64,000 nt of DNA, taken from contig CP036434.1 of the NCBI GenBank assembly GCA_007751475.1, forward strand, positions 4,283,524-4,347,523, in the 5' to 3' direction. The stretch comes from Saltatorellus ferox (lineage in GTDB: Bacteria > Planctomycetota > UBA1135 > GCA-002686595). Below, piece after piece: positions 8,151-17,888 of the stretch. A program made the position numbers and the translations under genes. How positions within the stretch are numbered: the stretch's first letter is position 1; each line of letters begins with the position of its first letter. The notes under the pieces were generated by a model. It did not search any database, had not been told where the DNA came from, and was given only the letters and a program-made list of their open reading frames with translations.

Positions 8151-11100
8151 GTGACCACCCAACGATCCGGCCCTCGCGTAGCCTTCCTCTTGCTTCTCGC
8201 CCTCGGAGCCTGCTCGGACCATGCGACCCCACGGGATCCCGAGAGCTCGACGGAGCTGGCGATCGAGGTACCCTCCGCCCCGGAGACCGATCTGGTCGCC
8301 TCGGAGGCCGCAGCCACCGCAATCGAGCGGACCCTCGCCGAAGCCTTCACGCGCCCTCTCGCAGGCCGCGCGCTCGAGGACGCCGCGGCCTGCCTCGTGG
8401 AGGCCGGCTTCCGCGGCATCAGCCCGGAACTCGGCCCGGAGGGCACCGCCGGCCCGCTCTCGATTCGCTGGCTTCAGCCAGCCGCCGGACCATCCAGTTC
8501 CACTCAGGAATTCCTCGCGGCTCTCGACGCCCTCAACCCCCTCTCTTCCGCCGAGCGGGTAGAAACGGAGCTCTTTCGCTTCGAGCTAGCGCCTTCCAAG
8601 GACCGAGCCACCGCCGTAGCCCGCCTTCGCTGGGCCGGTCTAGCCGCGGCGGATCATGACCACCCTGGAGCGCGCGTGGACCTGACGATCTTCGCCGAGA
8701 TCGAGGTCAGAAAAGAGGCTCTCGGGTGGCGCCTGGCCACGTTCTTGCCCACCACCGCTCCCAGACGTGACTACCCCGCGAACGCCCTCGGCTCCGGCCT
8801 CCGCCTCGTCGGTCCGGCCACTCCGCTCTTCGTCGACCGCACCGCGTCCGTGGGTCTTCACCTCGGGACCTCGGCCGAAAACCGCAAGATCATCCAGAGC
8901 TTCATCGACCGACACCTCACGCTCGCCCTCGGCGGGCTCGGTGTCGTCGACTTCAACGGAGACGAACGACCGGACCTCATCGCGACTCGTTCCGGGGAGA
9001 CATCGCTCGTTTTCCTGAACGACGGTGACTCGGGCTTCGTCCCGCTGCCCCTTCCGATCGAGGACGCGACCGATCACCCCGCATTCCTGCTCACCGTGGA
9101 TCTCGACGGCGACGGGCTCGACGAACTCGTCTCCTCCCAGGTCAGTCGCTTCGACGGCCCACTCGCCTACGCAGGACTCTGGACCCGCACCGCCGAAACA
9201 CCCGGCGGCGAACCAGGCCCTTGGCGCCACCTTCCTCGCGCCTTCCCCCTCCCGAATGCCGTCGGTATGCGCCGACTCGCCGTCCAGACGGTCGCCCCCC
9301 TGGACGTCGAAGGTGACGGCGACCTCGACCTCTTCTTCGCGGTCTACGGCAACGCTGCCTCCCGCGGCGAGCACTACAACTCCGTCGAGGCCCACGACGG
9401 CGCCGACAACTACCTGCTCATCAATCAAGGCAATCTGACGTTCACCGAGGAGAGCGACGCGCGAGGCATCCATGGAACCGGCTACACCTACGTCGCCCTG
9501 AGCTTCGACGCCGATCACGACGGCGACTTCGACCTCTTCGAAGGCAACGATTTTGGGCCCAACCATCTCTGGAGGAACGAAGGCGGACAGTTCGTGGACG
9601 ACGAGACGATGGGCCTCGGCGGCGTGAGCGCTTACACGATGGGCGCCGCTCTCGCCGACCTGGAAGCCGACGGAGCGTGGGACCTCTACGTCTCCAACAT
9701 GTCGTCCGAGGAGGGCATGCGCATGGTGCCGCACGCCGCGGACTTGAGCGACCACATGCGCAGCCGCGTCGACACGATCGCCCGCGGCAACCGCTTCTTC
9801 AGCCAGCCTCCTGCGTCCGGCGCGACCGAACCGCCACCGACCGAGACCCTCTGGCGAGAGCGCGCCCAGACCCTCGGCGTCCACGAGGGCGAATGGGCCT
9901 GGGGCTGCCAGTTCGTCGATGTCGACGGCGACGGCGCCCAGGAGATTCTCGTGACGAACGGCTTCGCCTCGCACCAGGACGCGTCGCTCGGCGACTGGCA
10001 GACGTACTACTGGCGCCAGGTGCTCGACGACGCAGCGCGGCTCGAGCGCGGCGAGCGAACCGCCGATGTGAACACGAAGGTCCGCTTCCAGGGTTCCTTC
10101 AACGGTCACGAGCGCGACCGGCTCTTCGTTCGCACCGGCGGGACCGATCCGGATCGGCCCTGGGTCGACGGGGGCTACTGCCTCGGCTTCGACGACTCCC
10201 ACGATGGCCGCGCGATCGCCCCGCTCGACGCCGACGGCGACGGTGATCTCGACCTCGCCATCCTCACGCTCGGTGGCCTCGAGTTCCGGGAGAACGTCTC
10301 CGCTCCGGTCGCCAGCTGGGTACGTCTCAGGTTGCTCGACGGAAGCGGCCAGCCCGCGCTCGGCGCACGCGTGTACCTGACCGCAGGCGAGGACACGCTC
10401 GCGCGACACGTCGCGCTCGTCGAAGGATTCCAGAGCCAGGTCTCGCCCGACCTTCACATCTCGCTACCCGACGGCGCCACGGCGATCGATCGAATGCGGA
10501 TTCGCTGGGTCGACGGCCACGAGGAGACGCTGGAGGGCATCCCCACCGGTCAGCTCGTGACGATCACTCGCACCTCTTCAGGACCAGCGCAAGCGTCGAT
10601 GGTCGCGGCGGCAGCGGTGCCGCGCTGGGCGTCCGGGGCCCTCGCGATTCCATCCACTTGGTCCCAGGAACTCGAGCAGACGACGCGAGCCCTGAGGAGG
10701 ACGAAGGGAGGAACGGGTCCGCGAGCGGTCGCCGTCCGCAGAGGAGCGACGGAAGGCAGCGACCCGTCGCCTGCGGCCACGGCGGTCATCGACAGCGACG
10801 GCGACGTACTCCGCTGGTTCCGCGGCACCGGCGACGAAGTTGCGATCGCCGCGTTCCTGGAACTCGGCACCGCAGAACGCTCGGCTCCTTCGATTCTGAT
10901 CGAGCACGGAAGATTCGCACTCGCTGAGTCTCGCTATCGCGACGCGCTCGCCATCTTCGGGCGCGCTGTGGAAGGGCGCGGCGACCTCGGCGTCACGGAC
11001 GCGCCGGCGTTCGAGGGAATCGCTCGCGCCCACGTCTACCTCGGCCGCATGGATCTTGCCGAGACCGCGTACCGCCGCTCCGTCGAACTCGACCCCGACT

Positions 11101-11477
11101 ACGCCCTCGGTCACTTCAATCTCGCCGCCAGCCACGCCGCCGCAGGCCGCTTCGAAGAGGCGATCCGCTCACTTCTCGAAGTCCAGCGACTCGAGGGAAA
11201 CACGGACCGTGTCGTCGGCTCGCTCGTCGAGAACGCGGGCAGCGCAGGCGCCGTCGAGCTAGCGGAAGAGTACGCCGCAATCTGGATGAAGACTCACCCG
11301 GACGACGCCGACATGCTGACGCTGATCGGCAAGGTCGAGGCGCGAGCAGGGGATCTCTTGGCGGCGAGAAGTCGCTTCGAGCGCGCCCTGCAGCTGGCTC
11401 CGCGGAATCAGGAGGCGCGCGACGCGCTCAATCTGACGCTGCAGCTCCTGTCGCGCCCCCGGACGAGCCAGAAGTAG
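8151..11477 (+). CDS. Large lipoprotein with FG-GAP/VCBS repeats, ASPIC/UnbV domain and TPR tail
   Basis: Predicted surface lipoprotein of 1108 residues. A GTG start at 8151 gives a signal with lipobox LGAC (Cys21); upstream codons overlap the divergent gene and are not needed. Residues about 250-720 carry FG-GAP/VCBS beta-propeller blades with calcium-binding-like loops (DLDGDGLDEL, DVEGDGDLDLFF, DADHDGDFDLFE, DVDGDGAQEIL, DADGDGDLDLAI). An ASPIC/UnbV domain follows at about 740-800 (LGARVYLTAG, IRWVDGHEETLEGI). The C-terminal 200 residues hold TPR units such as ARAHVYLGRMDLAETAYRRSVELDPDYALGHFNLA. This is the CRTAC architecture, common in Planctomycetota and usually inferred to act in carbohydrate binding or adhesion. 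No enzymatic role is visible. Confidence 0.88.
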   Translation: MTTQRSGPRVAFLLLLALGACSDHATPRDPESSTELAIEVPSAPETDLVASEAAATAIERTLAEAFTRPLAGRALEDAAACLVEAGFRGISPELGPEGTAGPLSIRWLQPAAGPSSSTQEFLAALDALNPLSSAERVETELFRFELAPSKDRATAVARLRWAGLAAADHDHPGARVDLTIFAEIEVRKEALGWRLATFLPTTAPRRDYPANALGSGLRLVGPATPLFVDRTASVGLHLGTSAENRKIIQSFIDRHLTLALGGLGVVDFNGDERPDLIATRSGETSLVFLNDGDSGFVPLPLPIEDATDHPAFLLTVDLDGDGLDELVSSQVSRFDGPLAYAGLWTRTAETPGGEPGPWRHLPRAFPLPNAVGMRRLAVQTVAPLDVEGDGDLDLFFAVYGNAASRGEHYNSVEAHDGADNYLLINQGNLTFTEESDARGIHGTGYTYVALSFDADHDGDFDLFEGNDFGPNHLWRNEGGQFVDDETMGLGGVSAYTMGAALADLEADGAWDLYVSNMSSEEGMRMVPHAADLSDHMRSRVDTIARGNRFFSQPPASGATEPPPTETLWRERAQTLGVHEGEWAWGCQFVDVDGDGAQEILVTNGFASHQDASLGDWQTYYWRQVLDDAARLERGERTADVNTKVRFQGSFNGHERDRLFVRTGGTDPDRPWVDGGYCLGFDDSHDGRAIAPLDADGDGDLDLAILTLGGLEFRENVSAPVASWVRLRLLDGSGQPALGARVYLTAGEDTLARHVALVEGFQSQVSPDLHISLPDGATAIDRMRIRWVDGHEETLEGIPTGQLVTITRTSSGPAQASMVAAAAVPRWASGALAIPSTWSQELEQTTRALRRTKGGTGPRAVAVRRGATEGSDPSPAATAVIDSDGDVLRWFRGTGDEVAIAAFLELGTAERSAPSILIEHGRFALAESRYRDALAIFGRAVEGRGDLGVTDAPAFEGIARAHVYLGRMDLAETAYRRSVELDPDYALGHFNLAASHAAAGRFEEAIRSLLEVQRLEGNTDRVVGSLVENAGSAGAVELAEEYAAIWMKTHPDDADMLTLIGKVEARAGDLLAARSRFERALQLAPRNQEARDALNLTLQLLSRPRTSQK

Positions 11478-11514
11478 CTCGCGCCACCCCGCCGACTCGA
11501 CGATACTGCCCGGT

Positions 11515-12774
11515 ATGAAGCCCCCCCAGGATGCGAGCGGTATGGCGACCCACAGGTTGGTCTCGAGAAACGTCCCTTCCCCGCTGCTGAAGGACGAAGC
11601 TCTTCACCGCAGGGCGATCGATCTGCACCGCGCCCACCAGGGCAAGATCGAGATCTCACTGCGCGCGCCACTCGAGACCAGGGATGATCTCAGCCTCGCG
11701 TACAGCCCCGGCGTCGCCGCTGCCTGCCGCGCCATCGAAGCGGACCCGAAGGAACTCCGGAACCTCTCGATCGCGGGCCGCGCGATCGCGGTCGTCACGG
11801 ACGGAAGCGCCGTGCTCGGACTCGGAAGGATCGGCCCGGCCGCTGCGATGCCCGTGATGGAGGGCAAGGCCGCGCTCTTCCGGCGCTTCGCGGGCCTGGA
11901 CGCCTGGCCGATCTGCCTCCACGCCGAATCTTCGGACGAGATCGTCGATGCCGTTCGCGCCATCGCGCCCGGCTTCGCGGGCATCAACCTGGAAGACATC
12001 GCCGCACCGGAGTGCTTCGAGGTCGAGGATCGTCTCCAGGACCTGGGGATTCCGGTGATGCACGACGACCAGCACGGGACGGCCATCGTCCTGCTGGCTG
12101 CACTGATGGGCGCCGCGAAGCTGGCAGGGAAGGAGCTCGGGGACCTTCGCGTCGTGATCGCCGGCGCTGGCGCTGCCGGGACCGCCATCGCCAAGCTCCT
12201 GCGCTGCGTCAGCTTTTCGTCCGAGGTGTGCCAGCCGGTCCAGGAGGTCATCCTCTGTGACTCGAAGGGCGCCATCCACCGCGATCGAAAGGGGCTCATC
12301 AAGGAGAAGCGCGATCTGCTCGCCTTCACGAACCTGCGCCATCGCGAGGGCACGGTTCACGAGGTCCTGGAGGGAGCGGACGTCTTCATCGGCGTCAGTC
12401 AGGGCGGGCTCCTCGACGCCGATGATGTCCGCCGCATGGCCCCCCATCCGATTCTGTTCCCCATGGCGAATCCGACGCCCGAGATCGACCCGGACGTGGC
12501 GCTCGCAGCTGGTGCGATCGTCGTGGGCACAGGCCGGAGCGACTACCCCAATCAGGTCAACAACGTGCTCGCGTTCCCCGGCGTGTTCCGGGGCGCGATC
12601 GACGCTGGCGCCACGAGCATCACCCAGGAGATGAAGCTCGCCGCTGCGAAAGCCCTCGCCGAGTTCGTGGGTGAGCCGACGCCGTCGCGCGTGCTGCCGG
12701 GGCCGTTCGAGGAGGGCGTCGCGGAAGCCGTGGCCGCCGCCGTGCGTGACGCATGGGAACGGCACCCGGGCTGA
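11515..12774 (+). CDS. Malic enzyme (oxaloacetate-decarboxylating malate dehydrogenase)
   Basis: Cytoplasmic enzyme converting malate to pyruvate and CO2 with reduction of NAD(P)+, 419 residues, the size of the short bacterial YtsJ-like class. Visible catalytic and metal residues are Tyr63 in LAYSPGVA, Lys118 in EGKAALF, Glu160-Asp161 in NLEDIAAPECF and Asp185 in HDDQHGTA. The Rossmann motif is GAGAAG (about 217-222). A short cysteine-containing stretch (RCVSFSSEVCQPVQE, about 230-245) after the first Rossmann helix looks like a small insertion relative to usual members. Start choice: ATG at 11515, with an ATG at 11542 also possible. The gene is convergent with the giant peptidase-like gene. 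Confidence 0.95.
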   Translation: MKPPQDASGMATHRLVSRNVPSPLLKDEALHRRAIDLHRAHQGKIEISLRAPLETRDDLSLAYSPGVAAACRAIEADPKELRNLSIAGRAIAVVTDGSAVLGLGRIGPAAAMPVMEGKAALFRRFAGLDAWPICLHAESSDEIVDAVRAIAPGFAGINLEDIAAPECFEVEDRLQDLGIPVMHDDQHGTAIVLLAALMGAAKLAGKELGDLRVVIAGAGAAGTAIAKLLRCVSFSSEVCQPVQEVILCDSKGAIHRDRKGLIKEKRDLLAFTNLRHREGTVHEVLEGADVFIGVSQGGLLDADDVRRMAPHPILFPMANPTPEIDPDVALAAGAIVVGTGRSDYPNQVNNVLAFPGVFRGAIDAGATSITQEMKLAAAKALAEFVGEPTPSRVLPGPFEEGVAEAVAAAVRDAWERHPG

Positions 12775-12796
12775 GGAAGATGCCCCTGAACGAACG

Positions 12797-15700
12797 CTAC
12801 CAGCCGAAGATGCTGGTCGCGAGATAGCCTGCGGGCAGCGACTCGGCCGAGCGAGCAGCCTCGAGGCCGAGATCGCGCACGTCCTGGAGCAGCGCTCGCA
12901 CGAGACCGCCCTCCAGGCCTTCGAGTTCCGTCACGAGTTCAGCGATCGCCTCGGCCTCGCTCTTCTTCGATTTGGCCGCCCGCGAAGCCTCCTTCACCGC
13001 CGCTTTCCAGTCCTTGTCGCCGAGCTTCACGGCCGCCGAGATCTCCTTCGTCATGGACTTCGGCAGCGGCAGGTCGGCCACCTTCGACCAGTCCCTCAGG
13101 ACACGAAGGCAGGGGCCGGCCTCGACCGCTTCCACCGCGGCGAGGATCCCGCTCGGATCGTCCATGGCGGCTTCGAGCGCGGTGAGCTTGGCGGCCGCGC
13201 GCCGGACCTCGGTGAATGGCACCTCGCCAAATTCGGCGGCCGCTCGCAGCAGCGGAAGTGCGGCCTCGAGATCGCCGAGCCGTAGCGCCCTGGCACCGGA
13301 GCTCTCCCAGGACTTGCGCCACTCCGCGACTTCCAGGAGCTTGCCCCGGCCCACCAGATCCTCCATCGGAACGTCGACGTAGCTCTCGTAGGGCGGCGCG
13401 GGCAATGCGTTCGAAGAGAACCCCGGGTCGCCTTCCCAGACGACCCTGCCGTCGACACCGATCAGAATGACCCGCGGCAGATTGAAGCGCAGGATCGAGT
13501 AGGCGTCGAACGTCTCGCCGACTCCGTAGACGTTCGGCGGGCGGTGGTCCACGCCCACCGCGCCGGGGAAAGGATGCTCGGCCAGGTACGCATCCACGGC
13601 CTCGTCGTCCTCGGCCGCCACGACCGAGATCACCTCGAGCCCGACGGACTCCCAGTTCTTGGCGAAGCTGTTGAGCCACCCATCGATGGGCACGAGGTTG
13701 TTCTGGGCGATCGACCACAGCACGAGGAGCTGCGGCCTCTCCCCGATCTCCGTGAACGTGTTGCGCGTGCCCTGGGCCCAGCGCTTGATCTTCGGGAACG
13801 GCGGCACGACGCCCTGGAAGCTTCCGTCCACGGGCGACCCCGCGTCAAGGCCCGCCTGCTCCAGCCGCATCCTGCGCTCGATCCGCCCCGCGGGACTCAT
13901 GGCGTCGCGGCTCTTGAAGCGGACGTTGCGGTACTTTGCCTGACCCGTGCCGGCGATGATCCCGAACGAACCCAGCAGGATGTCGCGCGAGGGAAACTCA
14001 TGGCTCGCGACCATCATGCCGTCCCACCAGACGTCGACGACGCGACCCGTGACGTCGAGGCGCATCTCGTGCCATTCGCCCGTGGAGGACTCGCCCGGCT
14101 GGACCTCACGCACGGCGATCGGCACGTGACGCCAGGGCTTGTTCACGCCGCCCCCGAAGCTCGACATCACGTCGAGGTAGCCGGAGCTGGCCGTGCCCTC
14201 GGCGCCCTTCCGAGCCGGGTAGTAGAGCGCGGCGTGGAAGGCGTCGTTGCCCTTGACGCCGAAGAGAAATCCGAGATAGGCCGACTTCCCTGGCTCGGCC
14301 TGGACGTCGGCGACCATCGAGATGTCGCCACCGGTCACGCGGTCGTACGTCAGGTACTTGAAGTCGAAGTCGTTCGGATCGAACGGGCCGTTCTTCACCT
14401 CCAGGACGGTGCTCGCTGGCTGGAAGATCGGGGAGGACGCGGTCCACCCATCCAGGTTCTGCTCGTTGTAGGCGAGGTCCCAGAGCGTCAGATCCTCCCC
14501 GCGCGCCACGACGGCGTCGGCGTAGTCCTCGAACAGGTCATTGAGCCCGAACTCGGCCGCGAAGCGCCAGCTGAGGTCCTGGATCATCGCCGGACGCCCG
14601 GCCTCGCGGTAGCTGGCGATGATGGCGCGCGACGCCTCCGCGAGCTCCTCGCGAGCGCGCGTGAGCGTGCGCCTCTTCGGGTCGAGTTCCGCGAGGAGCC
14701 GCTCGGCCGCCCCGATCAGCGTCTCGTCCGGGACCTCCTGGGCGTCGAGCATCGTCAGCGCGTCGTCGACGACCTTGGCCGCCCGATCCGTGGCGCTGAA
14801 CTCCTCGTGCAGGAGCCTCGCGAAGTCGATCGCGAGCTGCGCGTCTTCGGGACGGTTCGCGACCGCCTTCTCGAAGTGCTCCTTGGCGATCTCGAAGTCA
14901 CCGTTGGCGGCCGCGAGTCGCGCCCACTCGGCCAGGGGCCGAGCGGTCTCCGCCTTGCCCGAGCGCTCGTCCCAGAGCTCCAGAATGTACTTCTTCCAGA
15001 CGGGATCCAGTTCAGCGACGTTCTTCGGAAGCTGAAAGGCAGAGCTGACGCTCAGCGGCTCCCCGTCGAGGCCCTTGTAGGGCGCCTTCGGGTTCGCGAG
15101 CACGGTCTCCTCGAACGTCTTGATCGCGGTTTTACCGGTCTTCCCGCCCGACTTGTTGATGAAGTCCAGGAACGCATCGCGGTAGACGAATCGCCCGTCG
15201 GTCGGGTGCTGGAAGTTGTAGCAGAAGAACACGAGACCCCAGGTCGGCGCGTACCAGGCGGGCCCCCAGTCGTATGCGTTCTCCAGGATCATCGACCACG
15301 TGGGCGCGCCCTTTGGAATGGAGTTCGGGTCGTTGGGGTCCTCGGTGTCCTGGGGGTGCTCCATCCACCCTTTCTCCATCCGCCCTGCCAGCGCACCGAG
15401 CCGGTGGTCAGCGGGCTCGTTCATGATGATCGAGCCGTTCGGCAGGATACGCGTGCCCTCGAAGAAGCTCGCGAGCCCTTCGTTCAGCCAGCCCTGGGCG
15501 TTCGTCGCGAGCGACACGTACTGGTGGGCCGCCTCGTGGAACAGCGTCCCGACCATGCCGGCGAATCCGCCCTTGTCGACGTAGCACTCCACGTGGCTGC
15601 CGGTGAAGTGCCCCGCTGACCACTCGACCGGAGGACCGATCCCGAGCTTCAGGTACTCGTCGCGCGACTTGAACACGTGGACCGTGATGCGCGGGACGGA

Positions 15701-16486
15701 GCGGCTGTCGTCGGGGCCTCCGTAGCGAAAGAAGCGCTTGTAGAACGCCGACATCTGCTCCATCGCCTCACCGGTGCGGACGAGCACCTCGTACCCAGCG
15801 TTCGACACGGTGTGGTAGTTCGGCCGGGTCAGCTTCGCGGCCTTCTTCCAGTCGACGTGCTCCGCGTCGTGCTCGGCGATCCACTCGTCGGTGACGTCCT
15901 CGAAGAGGTCCTTGGGCTTCGCGTTCGCCGCCAGGCTCGGGTCAGGCGCCGAAGCGATGCGCTCGATCGCGGCCGCCGCTTCCGGCGCATCGGGATCGAG
16001 CGCCTGCACCTCTTTCCAGATACCGATCGCGCCGTGGGGACGATCCGCTTTCTCGTAGGCCTCCGCCACGGAGGTGAACTTGCGCGCGAAGCTGTCCTTG
16101 AGCTCGAAGAGTTCCGCCGCCACGGGGTCGAGGGCGATCAGCGCCTCGCGCTTCTCCTTGACCGTCGCGCGCGCGGCTCCCTGGGCCACCAGAAACCGCA
16201 GCTCCTTGTGGCGACAGTAGATCTCCAGGTCGACGTCGCCCGCGCCGGCTGCGGCACGGGCGCGAACGTCCCAGGCCGCCGGATTCTTGCCGTCGCGCTC
16301 CAGAGCCCGAACGGCCGCCGCTTCGGCGTCGTCCCAGCGCTTGACGGAGACCATGTTCTCCGCCGAGCGCAGCGCATTCCGGAAGCCAGCGGCAGAGTCC
16401 TGGGGAACGGACGACGTGGCCATACCCGCCGTGGCCAGCCAGCAGAGTGAGCACGTGACGAACAGGGTCCGGAGAAATCCAGGCAT
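12797..16486 (-). CDS. Giant secreted protein: gluzincin peptidase, DUF1080-like and thioredoxin-fold domains
   Basis: Predicted exported protein of 1229 residues, starting MPGFLRTLFVTCSLCWL with a signal peptide. Residues about 30-230 look TPR-like. A peptidase-MA/gluzincin core carries the zinc motif HEAAH in TLFHEAAHQYVS and, 20 residues later, WLNEGLASFFEG, supplying the third ligand, so the site looks intact. A concanavalin-like DUF1080/LamG region follows (DLAYNEQNLDGW through SHEFPSRDILLGSFGIIAG, about 690-880). Then comes a TlpA-like thioredoxin fold (LLVLWSIAQNNLVPIDGW) in which no CxxC is present, so it is probably redox-inactive. The C-terminus is helical. The start lies 14 nt after the MFS gene, in the same operon. 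The substrate is unknown; sugar-polymer or glycoprotein processing is only a guess. Confidence 0.82.
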   Translation of the reverse strand: MPGFLRTLFVTCSLCWLATAGMATSSVPQDSAAGFRNALRSAENMVSVKRWDDAEAAAVRALERDGKNPAAWDVRARAAAGAGDVDLEIYCRHKELRFLVAQGAARATVKEKREALIALDPVAAELFELKDSFARKFTSVAEAYEKADRPHGAIGIWKEVQALDPDAPEAAAAIERIASAPDPSLAANAKPKDLFEDVTDEWIAEHDAEHVDWKKAAKLTRPNYHTVSNAGYEVLVRTGEAMEQMSAFYKRFFRYGGPDDSRSVPRITVHVFKSRDEYLKLGIGPPVEWSAGHFTGSHVECYVDKGGFAGMVGTLFHEAAHQYVSLATNAQGWLNEGLASFFEGTRILPNGSIIMNEPADHRLGALAGRMEKGWMEHPQDTEDPNDPNSIPKGAPTWSMILENAYDWGPAWYAPTWGLVFFCYNFQHPTDGRFVYRDAFLDFINKSGGKTGKTAIKTFEETVLANPKAPYKGLDGEPLSVSSAFQLPKNVAELDPVWKKYILELWDERSGKAETARPLAEWARLAAANGDFEIAKEHFEKAVANRPEDAQLAIDFARLLHEEFSATDRAAKVVDDALTMLDAQEVPDETLIGAAERLLAELDPKRRTLTRAREELAEASRAIIASYREAGRPAMIQDLSWRFAAEFGLNDLFEDYADAVVARGEDLTLWDLAYNEQNLDGWTASSPIFQPASTVLEVKNGPFDPNDFDFKYLTYDRVTGGDISMVADVQAEPGKSAYLGFLFGVKGNDAFHAALYYPARKGAEGTASSGYLDVMSSFGGGVNKPWRHVPIAVREVQPGESSTGEWHEMRLDVTGRVVDVWWDGMMVASHEFPSRDILLGSFGIIAGTGQAKYRNVRFKSRDAMSPAGRIERRMRLEQAGLDAGSPVDGSFQGVVPPFPKIKRWAQGTRNTFTEIGERPQLLVLWSIAQNNLVPIDGWLNSFAKNWESVGLEVISVVAAEDDEAVDAYLAEHPFPGAVGVDHRPPNVYGVGETFDAYSILRFNLPRVILIGVDGRVVWEGDPGFSSNALPAPPYESYVDVPMEDLVGRGKLLEVAEWRKSWESSGARALRLGDLEAALPLLRAAAEFGEVPFTEVRRAAAKLTALEAAMDDPSGILAAVEAVEAGPCLRVLRDWSKVADLPLPKSMTKEISAAVKLGDKDWKAAVKEASRAAKSKKSEAEAIAELVTELEGLEGGLVRALLQDVRDLGLEAARSAESLPAGYLATSIFGW

Positions 16487-16500
16487 GACGGGGACTGAGA

Positions 16501-17808
16501 TCAAGAAGCGGCGGACGGAAGGTCGCCGCGCCTGGGCGACCGCGAGGGGTAGAACGCGAGAAGGATCGCCAGGCACGCGAGGGAAGCGTACATGGGGACG
16601 CTGAAGAGCTTCGTGTAGTCCATCGCCTCGTTCTCCGGCGTGGCCCAGGCCCCGACCCAGGTCGCGATCCAAGAACCAAGGATGATGCCCACGCCGATGA
16701 TGACCAGATTGAAGAGGTTCTGCGCCGTGGCCCGAACATCCGGCGTCGTTTCCTCATCCACGACCATAAAGGCCACGAAGATGAAGCACCCGAAGCACAG
16801 GCCGTACAGCGCCACACCGAGCAGAACCGTCGCCAGCGAGTCCGTGTAAGCGAAGAGCGCCATGCGCACTCCATAGGCCAGGAGCCCGATCGCGAGCAGC
16901 GACTTCCGAGACAGCGACTTGGCCAGGAAGGGAATGATCGCCAGGACGAGGAGTTCGCTCATCTGGCCAATGGTCATGAGCCCACCGCCGCCGACGCCGA
17001 ATATCTTGTTGATCGTATTGGCTGCGTCCTGCCCGTACCCGGAGAGGAACTGCGATGTGTAAACGAAGTAGAACTGGTGAATGCAGCTCACCGGGACTGC
17101 GATGAGGAACAGGGTCAAGAGCGGCTGCCGGCGAATCTCACCCAGGGCTTCCGCAGTCGCGCTTTGCTCCTTCGCGCCCTCGCTCGGCGGTGTGTTCGGC
17201 AGCGTGAAGCAGTAGAGCCCCATGAAGACTCCCAGCAGCGCGCTCAAGCGGAACGCATCAGCGCGACCCGCGTCCTGCGCTGCCTCGATCGCCTTGGCGG
17301 TGACGTCGACGGGGGTGTGCTTCAGGAGAAGCCACTGCCCGACGGCGATACCCGCGGCAATCCAGCCGATCGTGCCCCAGAGTCGCACGCGACCGAAATC
17401 GCGGTCGCGATCCGGCAGGTGGGCGAAGCTCAGCGAGTTCGTCAACGCCAGGGTCGGCGCGTACACGAGCCCGTATACGACGCTCAGAGCAAGAAACGTC
17501 TTGAACTCCGTGGTGGTACTCAGCTTGTAGACGAGCCCTGCACCGATCAGGTGACTGATCCCGAGGAACTTCTCCGTGTTGAAGTAGCGATCCGCGATCT
17601 GCCCCGCGAGGAACGGTCCGATGATGGCCCCCACGGCGCTGCCGGACATGATCCACCCGAACTGTTCCAGCGTGAACGCACGATGCCCCGTCAAGAACGG
17701 ATAGAGAATCGGCAGCCACGCCCCCCAGATCGCGTACTGCAGGAACATCATGAAGGACAGGCGGGCGTTGAGTCCCGTCGGGAGAGGTGCTGCAGTCGAG
17801 TCGTTCAT
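16501..17808 (-). CDS. MFS transporter, nucleoside:H+ symporter family-like
   Basis: Inner-membrane transporter of 435 residues with about 12 predicted helices. The start region LNARLSFMMFLQYAIWGAWLPIL and the loop RVRLWGTIGWIAAGIAVG match the NupG/XapB-like nucleoside:proton symporter family. Relatives in Planctomycetota are often annotated this way although substrates are rarely tested, so a sugar or other substrate is possible. It sits between the sugar-isomerase gene upstream and the giant peptidase gene downstream, on one strand with gaps of 80 and 14 nt. The leader directly before its ATG carries an unusual C-tract repeat that could affect its expression. Confidence 0.82.
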   Translation of the reverse strand: MNDSTAAPLPTGLNARLSFMMFLQYAIWGAWLPILYPFLTGHRAFTLEQFGWIMSGSAVGAIIGPFLAGQIADRYFNTEKFLGISHLIGAGLVYKLSTTTEFKTFLALSVVYGLVYAPTLALTNSLSFAHLPDRDRDFGRVRLWGTIGWIAAGIAVGQWLLLKHTPVDVTAKAIEAAQDAGRADAFRLSALLGVFMGLYCFTLPNTPPSEGAKEQSATAEALGEIRRQPLLTLFLIAVPVSCIHQFYFVYTSQFLSGYGQDAANTINKIFGVGGGGLMTIGQMSELLVLAIIPFLAKSLSRKSLLAIGLLAYGVRMALFAYTDSLATVLLGVALYGLCFGCFIFVAFMVVDEETTPDVRATAQNLFNLVIIGVGIILGSWIATWVGAWATPENEAMDYTKLFSVPMYASLACLAILLAFYPSRSPRRGDLPSAAS

Positions 17809-17855
17809 GGGGGGCCGTCTGGGGGGGGGCCGTCTGGGGGGGGCCGTCTGGGGGG
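17809..17855. repeat. G-tract tandem repeat abutting the MFS start codon
   Basis: On the plus strand the order is G6, CCGTCT, G9, CCGTCT, G8, CCGTCT, G6, touching the MFS ATG (17806-17808). Four runs of six or more G separated by identical 6-nt spacers satisfy the simple G-quadruplex rule. On the coding (minus) strand the same tract reads as C-runs with AGACGG spacers, in the 5' leader. No Shine-Dalgarno lies between the tract and the ATG. Slippage of the homopolymers could alter leader length or structure. Confidence 0.9.
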
Positions 17856-17888
17856 AGATTCGGAGTAAGAGCGCTGGGGCGTCGGGGC

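Noticed and set aside
13544-15619. Long plus-strand frame opposite the giant peptidase gene
   Set aside because: No recognisable domain, composition typical of an antisense shadow; the minus strand has the peptidase and DUF1080-like motifs.
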